64,000 nt of DNA from contig JAIYAT010000035.1 of the NCBI GenBank assembly GCA_027488905.1, positions 124,001 through 188,000 of the forward strand, in the 5' to 3' direction. The DNA comes from Bacteroidota bacterium. Its GTDB lineage: Bacteria > Bacteroidota > Bacteroidia > UKL13-3. Below the pieces are notes generated by a model. The model saw only the letters and a program-made list of their open reading frames with translations, searched no databases and was not told where the DNA came from. Position numbers and translations under genes: made by a program. How positions within the stretch are numbered: position 1 is the stretch's first letter; every line of letters begins with the position of its first letter. This document shows positions 46,215 through 54,440 of this stretch, one piece after another.

Positions 46215-47015
46215 TTGTCGATATTTCTAAAAGGAGTTTTAACATTTTTTGCATTGATAATATGCAATGGTCTGCTTTTGGGTCAAACCGAAAAAAAAGA
46301 CTCATTAGTATGGGATGGCTCTAAGTATGTGCCATTTTCAAGCATACCTGTTGATACGATATTATTTGATTTTGACAAAGATCTTAGCTTACAAATTCAG
46401 CCAATAGATTCAATTCTTAAATATGCATTATTATATTCACCTACTTTAAAATTTGAAGATGCAGCCATTCAAAAATCAATGTATAATTTAAAGTATACCA
46501 GATTTCTATGGATGAATGGAATAACAGGTTTTTATAATTACAGTTTTGGTAACCAAACCAATCTAAATTCAATAGATAATAATTCTGCGATATTAAACAA
46601 TAGTTTAGGTTTAGGTTATAGGTATGGCTTTAATGTGGTAATTCCATTGACAGAGTTTTTTGGCAGACCCAATCGTATGAAGCAATTACGAGCGGAAAAT
46701 CAGATGGCAATTCATAATCGAGAATTACAACAAATTGAAGTAGAACAGCGCGTTATTTCAGCATACTTTAATTTACTAAATGCACAAAAGCAAATGAAAA
46801 TTAAAGAGCAAGATACTGAAAGTGCAAGGTTAACGGTTGAAATTGCTACGATTGAAATGCGAAGAGGAAAAATTCGTCCATCCGATTTATCTCGATTAAA
46901 AAATGTTCATGCTTTAGCAGAGTCAAGTCTTGAAATGTCTAGAAGAGATTTTATGATTTATTATTATCAATTAGAATCTTTAGTTGGAAGAAAATTAAGT
47001 AAATTTAAAAAGTAG
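46215..47015 (+). CDS. TolC family outer membrane protein (short)
   Basis: A 266-residue TolC-like outer membrane efflux protein. It has a signal sequence, then helical segments (DSILKYALLYSPTLKFEDAAIQKSMYNLKYTRFLW; RMKQLRAENQMAIHNRELQQIEVEQRVISAYFNLLNAQKQMKI). It carries a single OEP repeat, where typical family members have two in about 450 residues, so it is either a half-length variant or a truncated gene; no frameshift is obvious. It starts at TTG and heads the polysaccharide cluster. Confidence 0.75.
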   Translation: MSIFLKGVLTFFALIICNGLLLGQTEKKDSLVWDGSKYVPFSSIPVDTILFDFDKDLSLQIQPIDSILKYALLYSPTLKFEDAAIQKSMYNLKYTRFLWMNGITGFYNYSFGNQTNLNSIDNNSAILNNSLGLGYRYGFNVVIPLTEFFGRPNRMKQLRAENQMAIHNRELQQIEVEQRVISAYFNLLNAQKQMKIKEQDTESARLTVEIATIEMRRGKIRPSDLSRLKNVHALAESSLEMSRRDFMIYYYQLESLVGRKLSKFKK

Positions 47016-47028
47016 CAGCTGAACATTC

Positions 47029-49239
47029 ATGACATTAATAGGTTTTTTTAGAATTATCATTAATAAACTAAGGTGGTTGGTTTTATTTCCTTCCATGTTG
47101 GCCGCTATGGTAATTTATTTAACTCGTGACCTGCCTAAGGAATATCAAACATCTGCTACGGTTTATACAGGTTTGGCTTCAGGTTATAGTATTACGGATG
47201 ATGGCAGCGAAAAGGTGGATTATTTTGCGGTTAATAACGCTTTTGACAACTTAATAACCACAGTGAAGTCTAGAGAGACTATGGAGGAAGTTTCTATCAA
47301 ACTTATTGCCCAACACTTACTTTTGAAGGAGCCAAACAATGATATACTTGGGGTAAAAGGTTTTGAAGAAATCCATAGAATTTTAGACATGAGCGAAATT
47401 TCTAAGCTCATCGTGCCAGGTAATTTCGAGAAAACAGTTGAAAGACTTTACTCAATTAAGGACAGCAGTAATAGCAATGTGGTTCAATATCTTTTAACAG
47501 ATGGATCTAGTCCATATGCTATTTCTAAGATAACTGGAAACCTTTCTGTTGCTAGAAAGAGCAGTTCAGATATGTTAGAATTGGGTTATAAAACGAATGA
47601 CCCAGCTGTGTGTGTGCATACCTTGAAATTTTTAATAGAGGCCTTTGCTATCCGATATAAGAACATAAAAGGCTCCGAAACAGTAAATGTAGTAAATTAT
47701 TTTGAAGAGCAGCTAAATTCGGCATTTGACCGACTTCAGGGTTCAGAAAATAAATTAAGAGATTATGGGGTAAATAATAATATCATCAGTTATTCCGAGC
47801 AGGCAAAGTTTGTGGCAGAATCAAAAGAAGATTTATCAACAGAGTTCTACAAAGAAAAAATGAAGTTTGAAGCGGCGCAAAAAGCCATTGAGCGGATAGA
47901 AGAAAAAATGAGTAGTTACAGTGACTTTGTTTCTTCTAATGTTGACTTAATGGATTTAAGGCAAGAATTATCAAACCTAAATTATAAAATCACAAATGCA
48001 CAAATTTTCAAATATGATATTGAAAGTATAGGTGCTTTGCAAGACAAGGCGGATAAAATAAAAATTGAGTTAAAAGAGAAAGCTAGAGAATATTACGAGT
48101 TTAATAATTCCATAGAATGGGTGCCTCAAGAAGCTTTATTAAATGAGTGGCTAAGTAAAGCTCTAGAATTGGAGGAAAGCAAAGGCCGATTGCAAGTTTT
48201 TGAAGACCGATTAAAACAATATGATGGCATTTATAAAGAATTTGCACCATTAGGTTCAGATATTAGTAGATTAGAGCGTGAAGTTGGCGTCCAAGAGAAG
48301 CAGTATCTTTCTGTTTTACACGGTTTGAACCTAGCTAGGTTGCGTCAACAAAATTTAGAAATGAGTAATCAGCTTAAAACGGTAGACAATCCATATTTTC
48401 CGTTAAACCCTAATGCATCAAAAAGGGGGCTATTAATTGTAGTTTCATTTATTGCTGGTTTTGTAATTTTACTCAGTTATTATGTAGGAGGAGCAATTTT
48501 GGACAACACGATTAAATCACCAGATAGGGTTGCGAAAATGATTGATTTGCCATTGCTTAGTGCATTCCCAGAACATGACCTTAAAATTGTGAAGGGGGTT
48601 AAAGTTGAAGAAATGCGTAATGGCTTATTACAACAAGTTATTAATACAATTTTTATTGACTTGAAGAAAATTGACCCACAAGCAAAACGTTATACAATTA
48701 TTATATTTAGCACTCAAAGCGGAGTAGGAAAGAGTTATGTTGCAGAAAGTATAGTTAATAAATTGAGTAGGATTAGAAAGAAGGTAATTTATTTATATCC
48801 TGAGGTAAGCTCAAAATCTGGTAAATATTTGGAGAAAAACAATTCAAAATTGTTAAAATACAAGTACAAAGTAAACGACGGGATAATTGATTACAATAGT
48901 GTTTTAGATTTCATCAATTTGGCTGAAACAGCTTCTCCCGATATGAATGATGTTTCCTACAATGTGATTGAAATACCTAAGTTAAGCAAATATCCAATTC
49001 CAGCTAATTTGGTTGAGCAAGCGCAATATTCGATTTTAGTAGCTGATGCAAGTCGTTCATGGACAAGCGCTGACAACTTTTTAATTAATACCTATTTAAA
49101 GTTGGCAAGTGGGAAGGTGAGTGTGCTATTAAATCATGTTGCCCCAGATTTACTTGAACCAATTTATGGAGAAATTCCTAAAAGACGGTCGGAAATACGC
49201 AAACGTTTGAAGTCTCTTTTAGGCGGTGATAAATATTAA
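47029..49239 (+). CDS. Wzz/Wzc-like polysaccharide export protein
   Basis: A 736-residue inner membrane protein. A first helix (WLVLFPSMLAAMVIYL) starts a Wzz domain, a long periplasmic coiled coil (about 225-425) ends in the second helix (LLIVVSFIAGFVILLSYYVGGAI), and a cytoplasmic ATPase-like domain has the P-loop STQSGVGKS. The Walker A' motif (hhhDxD) is replaced by KVIYLYPEV, and no Tyr-rich tail is present, so tyrosine kinase activity is doubtful. It should control chain length or export of a surface polysaccharide. Confidence 0.85.
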   Translation: MTLIGFFRIIINKLRWLVLFPSMLAAMVIYLTRDLPKEYQTSATVYTGLASGYSITDDGSEKVDYFAVNNAFDNLITTVKSRETMEEVSIKLIAQHLLLKEPNNDILGVKGFEEIHRILDMSEISKLIVPGNFEKTVERLYSIKDSSNSNVVQYLLTDGSSPYAISKITGNLSVARKSSSDMLELGYKTNDPAVCVHTLKFLIEAFAIRYKNIKGSETVNVVNYFEEQLNSAFDRLQGSENKLRDYGVNNNIISYSEQAKFVAESKEDLSTEFYKEKMKFEAAQKAIERIEEKMSSYSDFVSSNVDLMDLRQELSNLNYKITNAQIFKYDIESIGALQDKADKIKIELKEKAREYYEFNNSIEWVPQEALLNEWLSKALELEESKGRLQVFEDRLKQYDGIYKEFAPLGSDISRLEREVGVQEKQYLSVLHGLNLARLRQQNLEMSNQLKTVDNPYFPLNPNASKRGLLIVVSFIAGFVILLSYYVGGAILDNTIKSPDRVAKMIDLPLLSAFPEHDLKIVKGVKVEEMRNGLLQQVINTIFIDLKKIDPQAKRYTIIIFSTQSGVGKSYVAESIVNKLSRIRKKVIYLYPEVSSKSGKYLEKNNSKLLKYKYKVNDGIIDYNSVLDFINLAETASPDMNDVSYNVIEIPKLSKYPIPANLVEQAQYSILVADASRSWTSADNFLINTYLKLASGKVSVLLNHVAPDLLEPIYGEIPKRRSEIRKRLKSLLGGDKY

Positions 49240-49250
49240 TTCTAGCATCC

Positions 49251-50795
49251 TTGTTTACTATCAATGAAAATAAATACACCAAAGAAATAGTTCCGCTGAT
49301 AGGCTTTTTGCTATTAGCGGCTATCATGGGTTTTATCATTAAAAAGGGGCAGGTTGCTAGTGCGGGATTTTTTATTGCGCTGCCATTTATTTTGGCCTTA
49401 CTAGTTTGGATTTTTCGAGATCCTAAAGTTGGCGTGTTATCTGTTTTGCATTTTTCTTTTTTGGTTAATGGTTTAGGGCGTTTTTCACCTGCAGGCATAC
49501 CTTTTGGATTATTTGTGGATGGCCTTTTAATTCTAACAATTATTGCAACCATTTTTAAAGTAAATAAGAAACAAGCTGGATTAATGCAAAATCCACTTTT
49601 TTATATTTTATTGATTTGGTTTTTGTACACCTTATTTGAATTGGTAAATCCAGAAGCCAGAAGTAAGGAAGCTTGGTTTTACGCAGTAAGAGGGGTTTCA
49701 CTTTACCAAATACAACTCGTTCCTTTGATACTTATACTAATGAATACCAAGGCTGATATGGACCAATTTATTAAAATTTGGTTTATTTGGTCTCTTGTCG
49801 CAGCAATTTATGGTTTTAAAATGAATATCTTGGGTCCAAATGTTGGAGAACGGAAATGGTTGGATGAGGGAGGGAAGATTACCCATGAGATTCATGGACG
49901 ACTTAGGATTTTCTCTTTTTATTGTGACGCAGGACAATTTGGTGCTGCAATGGCTCATACTACGCTAAGTGCCTTGTTAATGGCAATTGGACCTTATCCT
50001 AAAAAGCAAAAGCAATTTTATTGGTTTATAACAGCCTTTTGCTTTTGGGGTTATGCGCTTTCTGGGTCGCGCGGACCTTTATTTGTGCTGGCAGCAGGTG
50101 GTTTTTTATATTTATTTTTGATTGGCAATTTTAGAATTGTAATGCTTGGAATAGCCATTGGTGGATTACTTTTTGGAATATTAAAGTATACCTCAATAGG
50201 GAGTTCTAATTACCAAATTCAACGCATGCGAACGGCGCTCGACCCCAATGATGCGTCATTAATAGTGCGCATTGAAAATCAAAAAAAGCTAGCTGTTTAT
50301 CTTTCTTCAAGACCAATGGGAGGTGGCATTGGGTCTGGAGGATTTTGGGGTAATAGGTTTTCGCCAGGTTCTTTTTTATCTCAAGTCGCTTTAGATAGTT
50401 GGTATGTGAAAATTTGGGTTGAAACAGGGATTATAGGGCTGGTCCTACATATTGCAAGTTTAATTTTAATTTTGATCATTGGAATAATTAATATTTTTAA
50501 ATTAAAAGATCCTGATATACGACAGCGCCTGGTGGCATTAATATGCGGATATTTTGGAATTGTTTTTGCAAGTTATGGGAATCAAATTTTAGGACAAATG
50601 CCAACAGGCACGGTGATTAATTTTACAATGGTTTACATGTTCTTGTGCATTAAATGGGATAATGAAATCACCGAAAAGAAAAATCTTGGTTCAAACCAAA
50701 AACAGATAAACGACAAGCTAGAGGTTGAGAATTTTAAGCTACCCTTTGAAGTAGGAAATAGACTTGAAAGAAGGGTAAAAGTAAAGGTTATTTAA
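49251..50795 (+). CDS. O-antigen ligase/polymerase family protein
   Basis: A 514-residue polytopic membrane protein of the O-antigen ligase (Wzy/WaaL) type. About ten helices are evident, with the large periplasmic loop containing RFSPGSFLSQVALDSWYVKIWVETGIIGLVLH. It starts at TTG 11 bp after the Wzc-like gene. It would polymerise or attach the polysaccharide exported by that system. The C-terminus is charged and cytoplasmic. Its end overlaps the convergent rhodanese gene by 4 bp. Confidence 0.87.
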   Translation: MFTINENKYTKEIVPLIGFLLLAAIMGFIIKKGQVASAGFFIALPFILALLVWIFRDPKVGVLSVLHFSFLVNGLGRFSPAGIPFGLFVDGLLILTIIATIFKVNKKQAGLMQNPLFYILLIWFLYTLFELVNPEARSKEAWFYAVRGVSLYQIQLVPLILILMNTKADMDQFIKIWFIWSLVAAIYGFKMNILGPNVGERKWLDEGGKITHEIHGRLRIFSFYCDAGQFGAAMAHTTLSALLMAIGPYPKKQKQFYWFITAFCFWGYALSGSRGPLFVLAAGGFLYLFLIGNFRIVMLGIAIGGLLFGILKYTSIGSSNYQIQRMRTALDPNDASLIVRIENQKKLAVYLSSRPMGGGIGSGGFWGNRFSPGSFLSQVALDSWYVKIWVETGIIGLVLHIASLILILIIGIINIFKLKDPDIRQRLVALICGYFGIVFASYGNQILGQMPTGTVINFTMVYMFLCIKWDNEITEKKNLGSNQKQINDKLEVENFKLPFEVGNRLERRVKVKVI

Positions 50796-51217
50796 TTTGG
50801 CAATGCTTGAATTGGAAAGTTAGCATCTTTCCATTTTTTAATGCCACCATCTAAATCTACCACATGCATAAAACCTTTCTTTGACATAAGTTCTGCAGCT
50901 TCACTGCTTCTGCCGCCAGATGCACAATAAATATAGTAGGTTTTAGATTTATCTAAGTTATTTAATGTTACTTCAAAATTTTCAGAGAAAAAATCTATTA
51001 ATAATGCTTCTGGGATTATGCCCTTTTTATGTTCAGAGGCAGTTCTGATATCAATTAAAACACCTGGTTGAGTTTTTAATTTTTCTGCAAATTCTTTTGG
51101 ACCAAGTAATTCAAGAATTGGCGTTTTTTCTGTGCTTTGAACTTGATTTGCATCCTGAGAACATGCATTAAATAAGGAAGAAACAAATATTAGCAATAGG
51201 TAGAATTTAATGCGCAT
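50792..51217 (-). CDS. Rhodanese-domain lipoprotein
   Basis: A 141-residue lipoprotein (signal ending SSLFNACSQD, Cys19) with a single rhodanese domain: GVLIDIRTASEHKKGIIPEALLIDF and the active-site loop YIYCASGGRSSEAAELM with the catalytic Cys. It would act on persulfides or sulfur transfer outside the cytoplasm, or simply bind anions. It diverges from the MBL gene. Confidence 0.9.
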   Translation of the reverse strand: MRIKFYLLLIFVSSLFNACSQDANQVQSTEKTPILELLGPKEFAEKLKTQPGVLIDIRTASEHKKGIIPEALLIDFFSENFEVTLNNLDKSKTYYIYCASGGRSSEAAELMSKKGFMHVVDLDGGIKKWKDANFPIQALPN

Positions 51218-51265
51218 AAAAATATGTTTTTATTGATAGACAAACTTAATAATTTGTGCCCTCAA

Positions 51266-52030
51266 ATGAAAATTACTTTTCTAGGTACTGGCACTTCGCA
51301 AGGTGTGCCTATCATTGCATGTGATTGTGTGGTTTGTAGTTCTACTGAAACAAAAGACAATAGACTACGCTCTAGTATTTTAGTGCAGTTTAATGACTTT
51401 AATATTGTGGTTGATACTGGCCCAGATTTTAGGCAGCAAATGCTTAACTGTGGAATTAAGCACCTTGATGCAATATTGTTTACCCATGGGCATAGAGATC
51501 ATACTGCTGGATTAGATGATATTAGAGGATTTAACTTTAGAATGAAAAAGGCAATTGATGTGTATTGCGAAAAAAGGGTAGAAGAGGCAATTCGTAAAGA
51601 ATTCTTTTATGCCTTTGAAGAGCCAAAATATCCAGGAGTGCCAGAAATGACAATACATTCAATTGATAATGAACCTTTCATTTTAAGTGATGAAATGATT
51701 ATTCCAATTCAAGTATTTCATCATAAACTACCAGTTTTAGGTTTTAGGTTTAGAGATTTTGTTTATATAACTGATGCAAATCGAATTGAACCTAGTGAAT
51801 TAGAAAAAGCAAAAGGATGTGAGGTTTTGGTATTAAATGCTCTAAGACGTGAACCACATATATCTCATTTCACATTGGCTGAGGCAATAGACATCGTTAA
51901 GTTGGTTCAACCCAAAGTGGCATATTTTACACATATTAGCCATCAATTGGGTTTGCACGAGGAGCTTGAAAAAGAATTGCCTAATAATATTCATTTGGCA
52001 TATGACGGCTTAGAATTAGTTTTTGCATGA
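51266..52030 (+). CDS. MBL fold metal-dependent hydrolase (PhnP/RNase Z-like)
   Basis: A 254-residue metallo-beta-lactamase-fold hydrolase. Motifs are FLGTGTSQGVPIIACDC, FTHGHRDHTAGLDDIRG (HxHxDH), FRDFVYITDANRI (Asp) and YFTHISHQLG (His). It belongs to the phosphodiesterase group with PhnP and RNase Z; the substrate is unassigned. The ATG at 51266 (KITFLGTGTSQG) is better than the track start at 51224. It overlaps the NFACT gene by 4 bp. Confidence 0.9.
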   Translation: MKITFLGTGTSQGVPIIACDCVVCSSTETKDNRLRSSILVQFNDFNIVVDTGPDFRQQMLNCGIKHLDAILFTHGHRDHTAGLDDIRGFNFRMKKAIDVYCEKRVEEAIRKEFFYAFEEPKYPGVPEMTIHSIDNEPFILSDEMIIPIQVFHHKLPVLGFRFRDFVYITDANRIEPSELEKAKGCEVLVLNALRREPHISHFTLAEAIDIVKLVQPKVAYFTHISHQLGLHEELEKELPNNIHLAYDGLELVFA

Positions 52031-53457
52031 GGTCTCTACATCAACATGCTTCGATTATCCCACTTTTAGCAGAAAATTTGAATGAAGTACTTTTAGGATT
52101 TTATTTACAAGATGCCTTTGCTGCTAATAAGGAAGAATTGAACTTAATTTTTGTAAAAGAAAAGGAGCAGTTGAGTTTAGCGTTAAATGTGGAAGCGAAA
52201 ACTGGACTTTTGTTCTTTTATGATAAAGAGTTAATCAGAGAGGGAGGGGCAATGCCTTTGTTTAAAAGTTTAATTGGGCAATGTATAACATCGGTTGTGG
52301 CTCATTTAAATAACCGCTCTTTTGCAATAAAATTTGAAAATAAACAACAATTGATTTTTAAGTTGTATAGCGGCTTAAGCAACGTGCTTTTAGCAGATGA
52401 TGAAAAAGTGTTAAGCCTCTTTAGAAGCAGCATTCAAAATGATAAAAATAGCAACCTTAATGATTTGAACCAAAGCCATGTTGTTACACCTATTACAGCT
52501 GATTCTTACTTTTATATAGGCCAAATAGTAGAAGGTTTGAAAAAGGAATTGTCTTTTCTAACAGAACCTCAGGGAACAGTTGTTTGGCAAGGTTCGCATA
52601 TTATTGAAGGTTTACATGAGTTTGCTTCACAATATCTTCAACAGTTTAAGTATCAAACCTTAAAAGCTGAATTAGAGCAAAAGTTTAGCAGACAATTAAA
52701 AGGTAAAAAAGCAGCATTAATTGCAGCAGAAAAAAGGCTCATACAGCTTGATGAAGAGATTCCACCTGAAGAGTTAGGTCATATCTTAATGGCCAATTTA
52801 CATCAAATAAAAAAAGGTGAAACAGAGGTGAGCTTATTTGATTTTTATCGAAATCAACCTCTTGAAATAAAACTTAAAAAAGATTTATCGCCAGCAGATA
52901 ATGCTGCTTATTATTACAAGAAAGCAAAGAATAGAAGTGTAGAAAAACATCAATTTGAGAAGCGGGTGCTTCAATTGAATGCTGAAATTAGCAATTTAGA
53001 AATACTGGTTGAAAAAGTTGCTTCGGCGCAAAAATTAAAGGAATTGAGATCAGTCCAACCAGAGACAAAACAGCAAAAGCGTTCGGTTCAACCCGATAAA
53101 TTTAAGCATTTTACCCTAAAGGAATTTGATATTTACATTGGAAAAAGTGCAGAAAACAATGACGAGTTAACGCAACGATTTGCAAAGAAAGATGATTTGT
53201 GGCTGCATGCTAGAGGAGTTGGTGGCAGTCATGTAGTTATTAAGAAGAAACCAGCTAAAGATTTTCCAAAGGAGGTAATTGAATATGCAGCACAATTGGC
53301 AGCTTATTATTCTAAAGCAAAGGGCAGCGGCTTGGTTCCTGTGATTTATACACCGAAAAAGTTTGTTAGAAAACCCAAGGGTGCTAATTTAGGTCAGGTG
53401 CTTGTTGAGAAGGAAGAGGTAATTATGGTTGAACCTAAAAAGCCAGAGGGTGATTGA
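52027..53457 (+). CDS. NFACT (RqcH/FbpA-like) RNA-binding protein
   Basis: A 476-residue protein with an NFACT-N-like first part, a central coiled coil (KAALIAAEKRLIQLDEEI; VEKHQFEKRVLQLNAEISNLEILVEKVASAQKL) and a C-terminal NFACT-R (DUF814) domain, KHFTLKEFDIYIGKSAENNDELT and DDLWLHARGVGGSHVVIK. Relatives (RqcH) tag nascent chains on stalled ribosomes with Ala. The family's HhH region is not evident. Confidence 0.87.
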   Translation: MRSLHQHASIIPLLAENLNEVLLGFYLQDAFAANKEELNLIFVKEKEQLSLALNVEAKTGLLFFYDKELIREGGAMPLFKSLIGQCITSVVAHLNNRSFAIKFENKQQLIFKLYSGLSNVLLADDEKVLSLFRSSIQNDKNSNLNDLNQSHVVTPITADSYFYIGQIVEGLKKELSFLTEPQGTVVWQGSHIIEGLHEFASQYLQQFKYQTLKAELEQKFSRQLKGKKAALIAAEKRLIQLDEEIPPEELGHILMANLHQIKKGETEVSLFDFYRNQPLEIKLKKDLSPADNAAYYYKKAKNRSVEKHQFEKRVLQLNAEISNLEILVEKVASAQKLKELRSVQPETKQQKRSVQPDKFKHFTLKEFDIYIGKSAENNDELTQRFAKKDDLWLHARGVGGSHVVIKKKPAKDFPKEVIEYAAQLAAYYSKAKGSGLVPVIYTPKKFVRKPKGANLGQVLVEKEEVIMVEPKKPEGD

Positions 53458-53476
53458 ATTGAGTTAAAAGCATTTT

Positions 53477-53508
53477 AAAAAAAAGCCCTTACTTTCGTAA
53501 AGGCTTTT
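53477..53508 (-). terminator. Intrinsic terminator of tRNA-His
   Basis: On the minus strand, AAAAGCCTTTAC and GTAAGGGCTTTT pair around a GAAA loop with one mismatch, followed by further T residues; it lies just after the tRNA-His 3' end. Confidence 0.8.
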
Positions 53509-53509
53509 G

Positions 53510-53583
53510 GGTGGAATACCGGGCTCGAACCGGCGACCTCCTGAACCACAATCAGGCGCTCTAACCAACTGAGCTAAAACCAC
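53510..53583 (-). tRNA. tRNA-His (anticodon GTG)
   Basis: Minus-strand cloverleaf: D-arm TAGCTCAGTTGGTTAGAGC, anticodon stem CCTGA/TCAGG around TTGTGGT (GTG), T-arm GCCGGTTCGAGCCCGGT, discriminator C. An extra G (53584) would supply the G-1 of tRNA-His. The acceptor stem GTGGTTT/ATTCCAC contains two adjacent T-T mismatches (positions 5:68 and 6:67), which is unusual. Confidence 0.9.
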
Positions 53584-53596
53584 CATTAAAGGGATG

Positions 53597-53626
53597 CAAA
53601 TTTAGTACTCAAAGAAGAATTTCAAA
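53597..53626 (-). promoter_or_regulatory. Promoter of tRNA-His
   Basis: On the minus strand TTTG (53626-53623) and TAAATTTG (53604-53597), 18 bp apart, match the -33/-7 consensus; the tRNA starts about 14 bp downstream. Confidence 0.75.
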
Positions 53627-53634
53627 ATATTTTT

Positions 53635-54375
53635 TTATTTAATTCTCATTTCTACCACATCCCAATTCAATACACTCCAGAAAGCAGTTACATAATCTGC
53701 TCTTTTATTCTGATATTTAAGATAATAGGCATGTTCCCAAACATCTATTCCAAACAAAATTTTTATTTTATTTTGCGACTCTTTAGGTGCATTCATCAAT
53801 GGATTCTCTTGATTTGGCGAATTAACAATCTTCAATTGGTTGTTTTGAAGGATAACCCAGCACCAACCAGAACCAAAAATTGACAAAGCCATTTTGTTAA
53901 ATGTATTTTGAAACATCTCTACACTTCCAAAACTTTTTATTGCAAGAGCTGTGAAATTCTCTCCCATCGAAGTTCCAACCTTTAGTTGTTCCCAGAAAAA
54001 ACTATGGTTCCAATGACCGCCACCATGGTTGCGTAATACTGGAATTAACTCTTTTGTTTGCTTGTCTAAATCATGAAACAATTCTTCTAAACTTTTCTGC
54101 AACGCTGCTGGTTCTTTGCTAAGTCCTTCATTCAGTTTTGTGATATAAGCTTGATGGTGTTTGGTGTGATGGATTTCCATCGTTTGCGCATCTATAAAGG
54201 GTTCTAAGGCATTATAAGCATATCCAAGTTTTGGCAATTCATATTTGCCATTTATAGGTTTCATCTCATCTGGCACTAAATAATCATTGGTGTTTTTTGC
54301 TTTTAGAATGTTCGTTCCAGCAAATATTCCAAGGCCTAGACCAAGTGATGTTTTGAGAAATTCTTTTCTTTCCAT
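53635..54375 (-). CDS. Exported Fe/Mn superoxide dismutase
   Basis: A 246-residue superoxide dismutase with an N-terminal extension of about 45 residues. The extension MERKEFLKTSLGLGLGIFAG resembles a Tat signal (RK-x-F-L-K followed by a hydrophobic stretch), so the protein is probably exported folded. Metal ligands are in MEIHHTKHHQAYI, NHGGGHWNHSFFWEQL and GIDVWEHAYYLKY. It detoxifies superoxide in the periplasm or at the surface. Confidence 0.9.
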   Translation of the reverse strand: MERKEFLKTSLGLGLGIFAGTNILKAKNTNDYLVPDEMKPINGKYELPKLGYAYNALEPFIDAQTMEIHHTKHHQAYITKLNEGLSKEPAALQKSLEELFHDLDKQTKELIPVLRNHGGGHWNHSFFWEQLKVGTSMGENFTALAIKSFGSVEMFQNTFNKMALSIFGSGWCWVILQNNQLKIVNSPNQENPLMNAPKESQNKIKILFGIDVWEHAYYLKYQNKRADYVTAFWSVLNWDVVEMRIK

Positions 54376-54391
54376 AAATCTTTTATTTATT

Positions 54392-54423
54392 CGAACCTAA
54401 GTAAATGGATTCACAAACTCAAA
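54392..54423 (-). promoter_or_regulatory. Candidate promoter of the superoxide dismutase gene
   Basis: Minus strand TTTG (54423-54420), 20 bp spacer and TAGGTTCG (54399-54392; one mismatch to TAnnTTTG), 16 bp before the ATG at 54375. Confidence 0.45.
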
Positions 54424-54440
54424 ACAAAGTTTTGGTCTAA

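Noticed and set aside
49178-49552. Minus-strand ORF across the Wzc/O-antigen ligase junction
   Set aside because: Shadow of the two real plus-strand genes; its composition is low-complexity and basic.
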